A stretch of 64,000 bases of DNA from Stigmatella erecta (GCF_900111745.1 NZ_FOIJ01000002.1:620001-684000), one strand, 5' to 3'; positions 7,968-17,573 are shown, counted from the first letter of the stretch. The notes: generated by a model from the sequence alone, not told the origin. Made by a program: numbers and translations.

Positions 7968-10673
7968 TTACAGCGACTGAGCAATGGTCTGCCGGTTGAG
8001 GATCCGGGGCGTGATGAAGATCAGCAGCTCCTGCCGGTCGTCACGCTCCAGGTTCTGGCGGAAGAAGAAACCCAACACCGGGATCTTCGAGAAGAACGGA
8101 ATCGCGGAGGTGTTCGTACCGCCCCGGCGCACATAGATACCGCCGATGACCGTGGTGTCGCCATCCTTGACGAGCACCTGCGTGTTCGCCTCCTTGCGCT
8201 GAATGGCGGGCTGGCCGTTGGCACCCGAGTTCGCCTGGTCCGGCTGGTTGTTCTGGGCCACGATGCTCATCAGGACGCTGCCATCCTGGGTGATGTGCGG
8301 GGTGACTTCCAGCGACAGCCGCGCCTCCACGAAGGTGGTGTTCGCGCCGTTGGCGGAGGTCTGGCTGAAGGGAATGGACACACCCTGGCTGATGCGCGCG
8401 GTGTTGTTGTCGAGCGTCGTCACCTTGGGCGCGGAGATGGTCTTCACATAACCCTCGGTCTCCGCGGCGGAGAGGCGCAGGTTGAGTCCCAGCGCCCCGC
8501 CGGCCGAGCCAAAGGTGAAGCCGATGGCGCCACCGCCGCCCAGACCCGTCGCCGCCGGCAGGTTGACGGCGAAGCCCGGGTCTCCCGAGAAGTTACCGGG
8601 GGCCGCGCCGCCCGCGGAGCCGAAGACGCCGAACGAGTTGGGGAAGATGAGCCCCGTGGCGTTGCCCGTGGCCGCGCTCGCCTGGCCCCGGCCACCCCAC
8701 TGCACACCGATGGACCGGGAGAACGAGGTCGTCGCCTCCACGATGCGGCTCTCGATCAGCACCTGCGGGGTCTGCGTGTCCAGGTTGCGCACGAGCGCCC
8801 GGGCCTTCTCGATGTTGGCGCGCACATCCTTCACGATGAGGACGTTGGTGCGGGCATCCACCGTCACCGAACCCCGGTCCGACAGGATGTCCTTCACCCG
8901 CGCCTGCATGTCATTGGCCACGGCGTAGTTCACCGGGATGAGGTTGACGAGCAGGTCCTCCTGCTGCTGCATCGACTTGCGGCGCTCCTGCAGCAGCCGC
9001 GCCTCCTCTTCCAGCGTCTTCAGGGGGGCGATGCGGACGATGTTGCCGACCTCCTCCTTGCCCAGGCTCTTGGTGCGCAGGATGAGGTCCAGCGCCTGAT
9101 CCCAGGGCACGTTGCGCAGGCGGATCGTCACCTTGCCGCTCACGTCGTCAGCGACCACGATGTTCTTCTTGGAGATCTCCGCGATGACGCGCAGCAGGTT
9201 CTGGATCTCGATGTCCTTGAACTCGAAGGAGACCCGCTTGCCGCGGTAGCGGGCCTGCTGGGGCGCGCCCTCGGCGGCGTAGGACGGGGCCTCGGCGGAG
9301 AAGCCTGCGGTGCGCTGGGACACGGCCACCTGCTCCGTCTTCACCCCCTGCACCGACAGGTTCCAGCTCAGCGTCCCCGAGCCCTGGGTCACCGACTCGT
9401 CGATGGCCCCATCCGCGGCCACCACCACGCGCACGCGGTGCCCCTCGCCGGGGACCGAGAAGGCGCTGATCATCTTCACCGGCGTCTCCAGCGCGCTGGT
9501 GTCCAGGCTGCGCTCGAGCCGGCGCGGAAGCTTCGCGTTCTCCAGCGTCAGCACCGCGCTGCGCGGATCCGGACGGTCCACCTTCCACGTCACGGCGCTG
9601 GACAGCTTGAGCTGCACGCGGCCACCGGCGTCGCTCTCGTCGAAGGTGAGCTCCTTGACGTCGGCCACGGCGGCCTGGGCGGCGCCCGGCGCCGCGGGGG
9701 CAGGCAGCAGGGGCGCGCTCTCGGCCAGCCGCTCCTGGGGCTCCGGCTGCGCCGCGGGGGCCGGCTTGCGCGCGACCGCCGCGCCCAGCACCACCTCCAG
9801 GCCGCGCGCGGCCCGGTCCACCCGGTAGGCCGGCATGCCCTGGCGCACATCCATCACCAGGCGGACCTTCTCGGCGTGCGCGCCCACGCGCACGGCCTTC
9901 AGGGCTCCGACGCGCACGCGCGGGGCGCGGGCCTCCAGGCCCACCCCGTACACATCCACCGCCAGCCGCGGCGGATCCGCCAGCTCCAGCACCTCGTAGC
10001 GGGAGATCTCCCCGTCGGTGCGGATGGCCAGGGTGTCCCGGGCGAAGGTGATGCCGGTGATGGCGCGGGCCGGATGGGCGACCTCGCGCTCATCCGCCTC
10101 GGCGGCCACCACGTTCTCGGCCAGCGCCGGGGCCTGGGGCTTGACCGGCTCCGCGGCGGGCGCGGGCTCCACGGCGGGCGTGGGCGCGGGGGCTTGCGCC
10201 ACGGCCGGGGCGGCCTGCGGGGCGGACGGCGCCGGGGCCACCTCGGCGGTGGCCTTCGGCTCCGAGGCCCCGTCCACCGAGATGACGACGCGGTTGCCGT
10301 CGGCGCGTACGTCGTACTGAGAGGCCTTGTCCAGGGCGACCAGGACGCGGCCCACGCTGGCGCGCTCGTCGGAGAACTGCGAGGCGACGATGCCCGTCAC
10401 GGGCCCCGTGCCATTGTGATGGCCCTTGATGCCTGTGGCGTCCGCCGAGGAGAGGTCCACCACCAGCCGCTCCGGCCCACTGAGCCGGAAGACCGTGAAG
10501 GTAGGGGGACGTGTCCCAGCAACGACCACCTGTGCTCCGGACCCTGTTTGAACGACCTTCAGGTCCCGCAGCGTGTTGAGTTCAGCGCCTTCGGCGTTGG
10601 CACCCGCGATGGCGGCCGACAGCACAGCCGCTATCACCCACTTGCCCCTCGTCACATCGCTCTTTCCGAGCAT
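7968..10673 (-). CDS. pilQ: Type IV pilus outer-membrane secretin PilQ
   Basis: Forms the outer-membrane channel through which the pilus passes. The 901-residue product has a signal peptide (cleavage after ANA near residue 27) and N-terminal AMIN-type domains near 35-130, 205-300 and 335-435, which bind peptidoglycan, separated by Pro/Ala linkers. A secretin N-domain begins with RVSFEFKDIEIQNLLRVIAE (~485), followed by the C-terminal secretin domain (~690-895) with the VKDGDTTVIGGI and PFFSKIPVLGFFF hallmarks. It is the fifth gene of pilM-N-O-P-Q, 48 bp after pilP. Multiple AMIN copies fit myxobacterial PilQ. Confidence 0.97.
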   Translation of the reverse strand: MLGKSDVTRGKWVIAAVLSAAIAGANAEGAELNTLRDLKVVQTGSGAQVVVAGTRPPTFTVFRLSGPERLVVDLSSADATGIKGHHNGTGPVTGIVASQFSDERASVGRVLVALDKASQYDVRADGNRVVISVDGASEPKATAEVAPAPSAPQAAPAVAQAPAPTPAVEPAPAAEPVKPQAPALAENVVAAEADEREVAHPARAITGITFARDTLAIRTDGEISRYEVLELADPPRLAVDVYGVGLEARAPRVRVGALKAVRVGAHAEKVRLVMDVRQGMPAYRVDRAARGLEVVLGAAVARKPAPAAQPEPQERLAESAPLLPAPAAPGAAQAAVADVKELTFDESDAGGRVQLKLSSAVTWKVDRPDPRSAVLTLENAKLPRRLERSLDTSALETPVKMISAFSVPGEGHRVRVVVAADGAIDESVTQGSGTLSWNLSVQGVKTEQVAVSQRTAGFSAEAPSYAAEGAPQQARYRGKRVSFEFKDIEIQNLLRVIAEISKKNIVVADDVSGKVTIRLRNVPWDQALDLILRTKSLGKEEVGNIVRIAPLKTLEEEARLLQERRKSMQQQEDLLVNLIPVNYAVANDMQARVKDILSDRGSVTVDARTNVLIVKDVRANIEKARALVRNLDTQTPQVLIESRIVEATTSFSRSIGVQWGGRGQASAATGNATGLIFPNSFGVFGSAGGAAPGNFSGDPGFAVNLPAATGLGGGGAIGFTFGSAGGALGLNLRLSAAETEGYVKTISAPKVTTLDNNTARISQGVSIPFSQTSANGANTTFVEARLSLEVTPHITQDGSVLMSIVAQNNQPDQANSGANGQPAIQRKEANTQVLVKDGDTTVIGGIYVRRGGTNTSAIPFFSKIPVLGFFFRQNLERDDRQELLIFITPRILNRQTIAQSL

Positions 10674-10721
10674 GCTACCCCTCTACAAGTTGTAATCGGG
10701 CCGAGCTGCCAACCCGAAGTG

Positions 10722-11288
10722 CTACTCGCCCCAGTTTCTGCCCTGCATCAGGTCATACGCTGGGTCCCGCTTATTGTCCTGCTTGAGCTGGAGGCTCACC
10801 GGGTTGGGGATGACTTTCCCCTCCGTCGGGATGTACTCGGTCACCGTCACCGAGTCCCGGAGGATCTGCGTCACCCGGCCGCCCTGGCGGCCCATGCGCG
10901 CGTTGCGCCGGACGATGTGGCCCCGGCCCACGGGGTCCTCCACCATGGCAATCGGATTGGCATCCCCGGTGACGACCGCCACCAGCTTGAGCTGGTCGAG
11001 ATCAAACGCGCACAGCGGCTCGCTGCAGGCCGAGACCTGCACGTTCTGCTGCGACGGCCCCAGCTCCTCGAGGGGGCTGCGGAACGGATCCCGCTTGCCG
11101 ACGGGGTTGTACGTATAAGTCACGGAGGACTCGATGACCGTCTCCTTCGGCGTCTCCGCCGCCGCGGCAGGAGCCGCCGCCTTGGACGCGGTGGGCTTGG
11201 CGGCCCGGGCCGGGGCACTGTCCCCGCCACATGCCACCACCGTGAGCGCCAGCGCAGCCGTGGTCATCTTGAACTTGAGCGTCTTCAT
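10722..11288 (-). CDS. pilP: Type IV pilus alignment lipoprotein PilP
   Basis: Links the PilN/PilO inner-membrane complex to PilQ in the periplasm. I chose the ATG at 11288 (MKTLKFKM) over the upstream in-frame start at 11330 because it begins a signal peptide with a plausible lipobox (VVACGG, ~residue 20) and avoids a 20-bp overlap with pilO. After an Ala-rich linker, the family homology region starts at YNPVGKRDPFRSP (~70) and continues through the beta-sandwich with IVRRNARMGRQGGRVTQI. Position between pilO and pilQ supports the call. Confidence 0.94.
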   Translation of the reverse strand: MKTLKFKMTTAALALTVVACGGDSAPARAAKPTASKAAAPAAAAETPKETVIESSVTYTYNPVGKRDPFRSPLEELGPSQQNVQVSACSEPLCAFDLDQLKLVAVVTGDANPIAMVEDPVGRGHIVRRNARMGRQGGRVTQILRDSVTVTEYIPTEGKVIPNPVSLQLKQDNKRDPAYDLMQGRNWGE

Positions 11289-11310
11289 CCTCTGGATCCT
11301 CGTTCTCGCC

Positions 11311-11940
11311 CTACTTCTTGGGCGACGCAACTTTCTTGCCCGTTTGCTTGGAATCGGCCACCGGCTTCTGCTCCACGAACCGGAAGGTGGTGGCCACGAA
11401 GGAACTCTCGAGAATGACCTTCTCGTTCTTGATCGTCGGCTTATCGAGCTTGATGCCGTTCACGTTGACGATGCGGCGCATGTTCGCGATCTCCTGCATG
11501 AACATGGCGATCTCGTGGTAGTTGCCGCTCACGGTCATCTTGAGCGGGATCCGGGCGAAGAACTCGCCGCCGCCCACGGACTCCTTGCCCGGCTCCACGC
11601 GGGAGATCTCCAGGCCGGACTTCTTGCCGATGTCGTTGATCTGGGCGAGCAGCTCGTCCAGGTCCCGCTTCTCGGGCAGCTCCGTGAGGGCCTCGGCGAG
11701 CTTCTGATCCAGCACGTCGAGTTCGCGCCGGCGCTCGTTGAGGTTCTGGGCGATCTCGCTCTTCTCGGCCAGGTCCAGATCGAGCTTCCGGCGCTGCTCC
11801 ACCTGCTTCTTGATCTGGGCCTCTGTCGGCTGAACGAGCCCGAAGTAGTTGGCCACCGTGAGGAGCACCACCACACCGGCCAGGCCGCCGTACTTCACGC
11901 CCGCCGGGGCCTTCGCAATCTTATCCAGGTACTGTTCCAT
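11311..11940 (-). CDS. pilO: Type IV pilus inner-membrane alignment protein PilO
   Basis: Bitopic membrane protein that pairs with PilN. The 209-residue product has a short cytoplasmic N-terminus, one membrane segment (~residues 16-38), a periplasmic coiled coil rich in Glu/Lys/Arg (~45-100), and a ferredoxin-like C-terminal domain containing the family-typical FFARIPLKMTVSGNYHEIAMFM. It lies 16 bp after pilN in the pilMNOPQ operon. Confidence 0.95.
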   Translation of the reverse strand: MEQYLDKIAKAPAGVKYGGLAGVVVLLTVANYFGLVQPTEAQIKKQVEQRRKLDLDLAEKSEIAQNLNERRRELDVLDQKLAEALTELPEKRDLDELLAQINDIGKKSGLEISRVEPGKESVGGGEFFARIPLKMTVSGNYHEIAMFMQEIANMRRIVNVNGIKLDKPTIKNEKVILESSFVATTFRFVEQKPVADSKQTGKKVASPKK

Positions 11941-11956
11941 GGATCGCTGATCCTCT

Positions 11957-12649
11957 TCAGATGGCGTAGTTGGCCGTGAGCATGAGGTTGAACCGGACGG
12001 TGGTCAGCGGGCTCAAATCGGAGCTGCCGCTCACCTTGGTCACCTGCTGCGTCGCGTCCTTCAGGTCGATGTTGGAGAAGAAGGGCTTGATGGAGACCAC
12101 CGGGAACTCCTCGATGGTGGCATCCGGGGTGAGCAGCTCCACGCGGGACGTCTTGGAGTCCCGGCGCTGCTCCACCAGCCGGCCCATGCCCTTGGGCGTC
12201 CACACCATGCCGCCCAGGCTGCGCATGAACTCGGCCACCTCGTCGTGGCTCACCGCGCTGCCGACGATCTTCACCCCGCCCTTGTCCTCGGTGAAGTTCT
12301 CCAGCCACAGCTTCTTGGGCATGGCCAGCGAGAGCGCGTCCAGCATGCGCACCGGCCCGGAGCGGCCGCGGCGCAGGTTGTCGAGCACCGTGAGCTTCTT
12401 CTCCACCTCGGCCTTGCGGTCGTTGATGGTGCTCACCTCACCGATGACCTTCTCCAGCTCGGTGATCTTCGCCTTCACGGCGGTGATGCCGGCCGCGTTG
12501 GCGGAGACCTCGTCGGCCAGGCGCCCGTACCACATGTAGTTGCCCACGATGGCGGCAAGAACGACGGCGGCGAAGAGGACCAGGATCTGCCGGCCCATCT
12601 CCCGTTTCTTCGCTACCCGGACGGGCAGCAGGTTGATGCGAATCATCAT
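11957..12649 (-). CDS. pilN: Type IV pilus inner-membrane alignment protein PilN
   Basis: The N-terminus MMIRINLLPVR is the PilM-binding motif (INLLP) of PilN. One membrane segment follows (~residues 24-45), then a coiled coil (~50-95) and a ferredoxin-like periplasmic domain with WLENFTEDKGGVKIVGSAVSHDEVAEFM. The protein has 230 residues, slightly longer than typical PilN of about 180-200, with a C-terminal extension of strands. It lies 29 bp after pilM. Confidence 0.95.
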   Translation of the reverse strand: MMIRINLLPVRVAKKREMGRQILVLFAAVVLAAIVGNYMWYGRLADEVSANAAGITAVKAKITELEKVIGEVSTINDRKAEVEKKLTVLDNLRRGRSGPVRMLDALSLAMPKKLWLENFTEDKGGVKIVGSAVSHDEVAEFMRSLGGMVWTPKGMGRLVEQRRDSKTSRVELLTPDATIEEFPVVSIKPFFSNIDLKDATQQVTKVSGSSDLSPLTTVRFNLMLTANYAI

Positions 12650-12678
12650 ATGCGTCGATTCCTTCAGGGAGAGGGGTA

Positions 12679-13761
12679 TCAGCTCAGCTTGTCACCGGGC
12701 TTGCGCAGGGCCAGCCCCACCGCGACGGCCGCCACGGGGGCCACGTCCATGATGAACGCGGGGTCGAACTTGCGGTTGTCCACGTCGATCTTCCGGAACG
12801 GATTGAGGATCTCCACCGGCACGCCCACGCGGGCTTCGATGGTCTTGAACAGCGCGGGAATCTTCGCCGTTCCGCCCGACAGGAAAACCTTGCTGAAATT
12901 CGCATCCGCGGCGGTGCCCGCGTAGAAGTCCAGCGAGCGCTGAATCTCGCCGGCGACCTGCTCGGCCACGCTGAGCAGCACGCGCTCCACGTCCTGGGGC
13001 ACCACGGCGTCCGCGTCCGTGCTGTTGCCGCCGATCTTCAGCGCCTCCGCCTCCTCGTAGGAGACGTTGAGCTGCTTCTGGATCTCCTCGGTGAACTGGT
13101 TGCCGCCGATCGTCACGTCGCGGGTGAAGACGGTGATGCCGTTGGCGATGATGTTGATGTTCACCACCGAGGCGCCCGCGTTGATGAGCACCACGGTCTC
13201 CTTCTCCGGCACGTCGTAGTTCGTGGAGAACATGTTCTGGACGGCGAAGGCGTCCACGTCCACCACCACCGGCTGCAGTCCCGCCTCGGAGACCACCGTG
13301 GTGTAGTCGTTGATCATGTCCTTCTTGGCCGCCACCAGCAGCACATCCATCTGCCCCGTGGCGTCATTGGCGCCCGAGTCGAGGATCTGCGTGTCGATGT
13401 TCACGTCCTTCACGTCGAAGGGGATGTACTGCTCGGCCTCCCACTGGATGCTCTCCTCGAGCTCTTCCTGGCTCATGCGGGGCATCTGGATCTTCTTGAT
13501 GATGACCGAGTGGCCGGAGACGCCGATGGCGACTTCCTTGGACTTCACCTTCAGCTCGTTCATCAGCTCCTGCACGGCCTGGACGATGGCCGTCGAGTTC
13601 ATGAGCGCGCCATCCACGATGGCCTCGGGAGGCAGCGGCTTCATGCCGAAGCTCTGCAACGCGTAGCCCACCTCGCCACGCTTGCGCTGCTCCTTGAGGA
13701 GAATCATCTTTACCGAGGTCGATCCGATATCCAGACCGAGTGCCAGTTTGCCCTTCGCCAT
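12679..13761 (-). CDS. pilM: Actin-like type IV pilus assembly ATPase PilM
   Basis: Cytoplasmic actin/FtsA-fold protein that binds the PilN N-terminus and couples the motor to the envelope complex. The 360-residue product opens with the phosphate-1 loop LALGLDIGSTSVKM and has the ATP-binding GASVVNINI and FLSGGTAKIPAL loops. It is the first gene of pilMNOPQ. The 207-bp gap upstream (13762-13968, between pilM and the end of pilR2) presumably carries its promoter, but I see no convincing consensus there. Confidence 0.96.
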   Translation of the reverse strand: MAKGKLALGLDIGSTSVKMILLKEQRKRGEVGYALQSFGMKPLPPEAIVDGALMNSTAIVQAVQELMNELKVKSKEVAIGVSGHSVIIKKIQMPRMSQEELEESIQWEAEQYIPFDVKDVNIDTQILDSGANDATGQMDVLLVAAKKDMINDYTTVVSEAGLQPVVVDVDAFAVQNMFSTNYDVPEKETVVLINAGASVVNINIIANGITVFTRDVTIGGNQFTEEIQKQLNVSYEEAEALKIGGNSTDADAVVPQDVERVLLSVAEQVAGEIQRSLDFYAGTAADANFSKVFLSGGTAKIPALFKTIEARVGVPVEILNPFRKIDVDNRKFDPAFIMDVAPVAAVAVGLALRKPGDKLS

Positions 13762-13968
13762 TCAGTACTCCCGCGCAGAGACGGCCAGCGTAGCACTGGC
13801 ACGCAACCCCGCCTAAAAGTTGACCGGCGCCCGCCCGCTCCCCAGCCGCTCGAGCGGTGGTTCCAGGCCCATCGTCCGCTCCCCTCGAGGCGAGACAGCG
13901 CTGCCGGGCCCGATTTTCCGGCCTCGGACGCTTCCCGTCAAATCCCCCCCACACGCTCCGCCGCTTGC

Positions 13969-15378
13969 TCAGCCCTTCTCGGCTTCGGCATCCGGGTCGA
14001 TTCCGTATTCCTTGATCTTGTACAGGAGCGCTCGATGGCTGATGTCCAGCACCTCGGCGGCCCGGGTCCGGTTTCCCCGGGTGCGGCGCAGGGCAGCCCG
14101 GATGTAGTTTTCTTCCAGCTCCCGCATGGCGCGCTTGAGCGACAGGTCGCCCCCAGGCTGTTGCACGGGCAAGGAGGCGTCCGAGGGTGAGGCATGCGAC
14201 CACAGCCGCTCCGGAAGGCTGGAGGGCACCAGCACGGCCCCCTCCACCAGGAGCACCGCGCGCTCCATGGCATTCTCCAGCTCGCGCACGTTGCCGGGCC
14301 ACGGGTAGGCGCACAGGAGCGCCTCGGTCTCGGGGCTGAAGCCCTCCACGGGCGGCTCGCGGTTGAACTCCCGGTTGAAGCGGGCGAGGAAGGCGCGCGC
14401 CAGCGGGAGGATGTCCTCGCGGCGCTCCCTCAGGGGCGGCACCCGCAGGTTCACCACGTTGAGGCGGTAGTAGAGATCCTCCCGGAACTCCCCCCGCTCC
14501 ACCAGCTTGCCCAGGTCCCTCAGGGTCGCGGCGATGACGCGCACGTCCACGGACTCGGGGCGGTTCTCCCCCACCGGACGGATCTCTCCCTCCTGGAGCA
14601 CGCGCAGCAGCTTCACCTGGGCCGGCAGGGGCAGCTCGCCCACCTCGTCCAGGAAGAGCGTGCCGCCGTCGGCCTCGCTGAACAGCCCCTGCTTCGCGGC
14701 CCGGGCATCGGTGAAGGCCCCCTTCGCATGGCCGAACAGCTCGCTCTCGATGAGCCCCGCGGGGATGGCCCCGCAGTTGACGGCGACGAAGGGCAGCGCC
14801 TCCCGGCGGGAGCGCTCGTGCAGCGCCCGCGCGATGAGTTCCTTGCCGGTGCCGCTCTCCCCGGTGATGAGCACCGTGGTGTTCACCGGGGCGAGCCGGT
14901 CCACCTGACGCAGCACCGCGCGCAGCCCCTCGCTCTCCCCGAGAATCCCTCCTGGCGGCACGGCGCCCGCGGTCCGCAGACGCCGGTTCTCGCGCACCAG
15001 GCGCTCGCGCTCCTCCGCCTTGCGCAGGACGAAGACGATCTCCTCGGGCTTGAAGGGCTTCTGAACGTAATCGTAGGCGCCGGCCCCCACGGCCTCGAGC
15101 GCCTGCTCCTGGGAGCCGTAGGCGCTCATCACCAGCGCGGTGAGGCCCGGGTGCTCGGCGATCGCCTGGCGCAGCACCGACAGGCCATCCCGCCGGGGCA
15201 TCCGCACATCGCACAGCAGCACGTCATAGCTGCGGGCGTTCAGCTCGCGCAGGGCCTCCTCGCCATCGGCCACGGCCCGCACCTCGTAGCCATGGTCGGT
15301 GAGCACCAGCGTGAGCACATGACGGATGGAAGGCTCGTCATCCGCGACGAGAATGGAGCGGAAAAGAGGCATGGGCAC
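13969..15378 (-). CDS. pilR2: Sigma-54-dependent response regulator PilR2
   Basis: NtrC-family regulator of 469 residues. The receiver domain (~8-120) has the acidic pair in VADDEPS, the phospho-acceptor Asp in LLCDVRMP and the Lys in YVQKPFKP. The AAA+ domain (~145-375) has Walker A GESGTGKE and Walker B GGTLFLDEVGE. The C-terminal Fis-type helix-turn-helix (~420-460) reads GNRTRAAEVLDISHRALLYKIKEYG. The sigma-54 contact loop reads GAFTDA instead of the usual GAFTGA. It lies 43 bp downstream of pilS2, its likely kinase, inside the pil cluster between pilD and pilM. Targets are not evident. Confidence 0.9.
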   Translation of the reverse strand: MPMPLFRSILVADDEPSIRHVLTLVLTDHGYEVRAVADGEEALRELNARSYDVLLCDVRMPRRDGLSVLRQAIAEHPGLTALVMSAYGSQEQALEAVGAGAYDYVQKPFKPEEIVFVLRKAEERERLVRENRRLRTAGAVPPGGILGESEGLRAVLRQVDRLAPVNTTVLITGESGTGKELIARALHERSRREALPFVAVNCGAIPAGLIESELFGHAKGAFTDARAAKQGLFSEADGGTLFLDEVGELPLPAQVKLLRVLQEGEIRPVGENRPESVDVRVIAATLRDLGKLVERGEFREDLYYRLNVVNLRVPPLRERREDILPLARAFLARFNREFNREPPVEGFSPETEALLCAYPWPGNVRELENAMERAVLLVEGAVLVPSSLPERLWSHASPSDASLPVQQPGGDLSLKRAMRELEENYIRAALRRTRGNRTRAAEVLDISHRALLYKIKEYGIDPDAEAEKG

Positions 15379-15421
15379 CGGGAATCATCCCCCAGCGTCC
15401 TGACGCAGGGTAGTTCCCGGC

Positions 15422-16540
15422 TCAGGCGGCCGTCAGACGGAGCGTGAACCGGGCCCCCCCTCCCGGAGCGTTCTCCGCGGTGAGCTTGCCTCCCATGCCC
15501 TGCGCCAGGTGGAGCGAGACGGCCAATCCCAGCCCCGTCCCCTTGCCTTCCTTCGTGGTGAAGAACGGCTCGAACAGGCGCGCCATCACCTCCGCCGTGA
15601 GGCCCGGGCCCGTGTCCTCCACCGTCAGCCACGCCTCGTTCGCCTCCCGGCGCGTGGCGACGCGCACCGTCCCCTGCCCTCCCATGGCCTGCGCGGCGTT
15701 CAGCAGGAGGTTGATGACAATCTGGGAGAGGGGCCCCGGATCCGCACGCGCCAGCAGCCCGGGCTCCAGCGCGAAGCTCACCTCCACGCGCGACAGCTCG
15801 GGCCCCGCGCGCACCAGCCTCACGCAGGTCTCCGCCACCTGGCCCAGGTCCACGGGCGCCAAGGGGCCCGAGCGCGGGCGCCCGAGATCCAGCAGTCCCC
15901 GGACGATGCCATCGATGCGGTGGACCTCATGATCAATCCGGTCCAGGAAGTCCTTCAGCTCCGCGGTGGGCGCGCGCATCCGGGCCAGCGAGAGGTACCC
16001 CAGGATTCCCGCCAGGGGATTGCCCACCTCGTGTGCCACGCCCGCGGCCAGCCGCCCCACGGTGGCCAGGCGCTCCGCGGCCACCAGCTCCGTCTGGGCC
16101 CGGGACAGCCGTGCATTGGCCTGCTGGAGTGCCTCCATCTGCGAGCGCGTCAGCGCCTGCTCCCGGCGAAGCGCCTCCGCCATCCGGTTCAGCGCGCTCT
16201 GGATGCGCGACAGGAAGGGGCCCCCCTGGGAGATGGGCGTCAGGTCCAGCTCGAGCCGCTCCAGTTGCCCCATGGCCAGCTCCGTGGCCCGCAGCGGCCG
16301 GCCCACGGTGAGCTCCAGCACGATGTACGCCAGGATGACCAGCACCAGCAGGTCCAGCCCGAGCGCGAAAGGAAGAAACCCCCGCAGCCGGGCCAGCACC
16401 GCGGCCTCCACCCCCTCGGAGGGCACCCACCGGCGCACCACGTCCATCAGATGAAGCAACGTGGGCAGCAGGGTGAGCCACGACAGCCCCGTGGCCAGCG
16501 AGCCCAGGAGAAACGCCACACTGGCGATGCGCCACTTCAT
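15422..16540 (-). CDS. pilS2: Membrane histidine kinase PilS2
   Basis: A 372-residue sensor kinase. Two membrane segments (~7-30 and ~58-80) flank a short periplasmic loop of about 28 residues. A HAMP-like/coiled-coil linker (~85-150), an H-box with the phospho-accepting His in AAGVAHEVGNPLAGI (~165) and an ATPase domain follow, with the N-box VINLLLNAAQAM, G1 VEDTGPGL, F-box FEPFFTTK and G2 GTGLGLAV. The small periplasmic loop argues for sensing in or near the membrane. It ends 43 bp before pilR2 and starts 16 bp after pilD, so pilD-pilS2-pilR2 are probably one transcript. Confidence 0.9.
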   Translation of the reverse strand: MKWRIASVAFLLGSLATGLSWLTLLPTLLHLMDVVRRWVPSEGVEAAVLARLRGFLPFALGLDLLVLVILAYIVLELTVGRPLRATELAMGQLERLELDLTPISQGGPFLSRIQSALNRMAEALRREQALTRSQMEALQQANARLSRAQTELVAAERLATVGRLAAGVAHEVGNPLAGILGYLSLARMRAPTAELKDFLDRIDHEVHRIDGIVRGLLDLGRPRSGPLAPVDLGQVAETCVRLVRAGPELSRVEVSFALEPGLLARADPGPLSQIVINLLLNAAQAMGGQGTVRVATRREANEAWLTVEDTGPGLTAEVMARLFEPFFTTKEGKGTGLGLAVSLHLAQGMGGKLTAENAPGGGARFTLRLTAA

Positions 16541-16556
16541 GCTGCCCTGAAACGCC

Positions 16557-17573
16557 TCATGGCAGGCCGCCCACGAGCAGCGCGAGGTTCGAGGGCAGGA
16601 CCCGCGTCAACCAGGGGCCCAGCAGCAGGAGCTCCAGGCCCGCCAGGGCCAACCACGGGCCGAAGGGGATGTTCGTCTTGCCCGGCACCCAGTCGATCTC
16701 CTGCCCTTGCTCGTCCTTCGGCTCATCCGGAATGGGCTGAAACAGCAAACACACCGGCGCCCAGAGCAGGCGGCGCCACAGGGGAATGCCAGGCTTGAGG
16801 AACTCCCAGGTCATCGTCAGCTCGGGCTCGGTCTCTTCCTGAGCCTCCGCGGGCGCGTCCCCCTGCCCCTCCGCCCGGGGGCCTGCCCGCCCGGTGAGCA
16901 CGATGAGGAGGATGCCCACCACCGCCCCCTGGAACGACGAGAGGAAGAGGATGCCCAGCAGCGACCGCCACGTCAGAAAGCCGCCCAGCATCGCGACCAG
17001 GTACTTGTCGCCGCCGCCCAGCGCCTCCTTCCGGAGCAGCTTCCAGCCCAGGTACTCCATCATCCGGAAGACGAGGAACCCCACCGCCGCGCCCACGGCC
17101 GCATCGCGCAGGGCCTCCACGCCCAGGAGCCCTGCCAGCCCCACCCCCAGGACAATGCCCGGCACCGTGAGCGAGAACGGGAGGATCCAATGCTCCAGAT
17201 CTATAAAGGTGAGCGGGATCAACAGCGTGATGAGCACGAGCCCCGGGAGCAACTCCCAGGAGAGGCCGAACCGGCGCCAACAGGCCAGGAACAGCAGCCC
17301 GGTGGCCAGCTCCACCAAGGGGTAGCGGATGGAGATGGGCGCCGCGCACCCGCGGCAGCGGCCCCGGAGCAACAGCCATGAGACAAGCGGGATGTTGTCG
17401 TACCAGGTAAGTGTGTATCCACACTTCGGACAGCGCGAGCGGGGCCGGACGATGCTCTGGCCCGCGGGGACCCGGGCGATGACGACGTTCAGGAAACTGC
17501 CAACGCACAGGCCCAGGACGAAGAGCCAGCTCGCCAGCAGCGCGGAAGGAAAAGGGGGAATCTCCGGGTCCAT
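16557..17573 (-). CDS. pilD: Prepilin leader peptidase / N-methyltransferase PilD
   Basis: Cleaves the prepilin leader after Gly and methylates the new N-terminal Phe; polytopic inner-membrane aspartyl protease. The 338-residue product has the N-terminal methyltransferase region with the four zinc Cys (CPKCG and CRGC, ~50-75), then the A24 peptidase with both catalytic Asp motifs, TFIDLEHWILP (~147) and GGGDKYLV (~196). About 65 residues rich in Pro, Glu and Gln (~235-300) separate the last catalytic helices from the closing IPFGPWLA motif, an insertion not usual in the family. Divergent from pilA across a 219-bp control region. Confidence 0.96.
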   Translation of the reverse strand: MDPEIPPFPSALLASWLFVLGLCVGSFLNVVIARVPAGQSIVRPRSRCPKCGYTLTWYDNIPLVSWLLLRGRCRGCAAPISIRYPLVELATGLLFLACWRRFGLSWELLPGLVLITLLIPLTFIDLEHWILPFSLTVPGIVLGVGLAGLLGVEALRDAAVGAAVGFLVFRMMEYLGWKLLRKEALGGGDKYLVAMLGGFLTWRSLLGILFLSSFQGAVVGILLIVLTGRAGPRAEGQGDAPAEAQEETEPELTMTWEFLKPGIPLWRRLLWAPVCLLFQPIPDEPKDEQGQEIDWVPGKTNIPFGPWLALAGLELLLLGPWLTRVLPSNLALLVGGLP

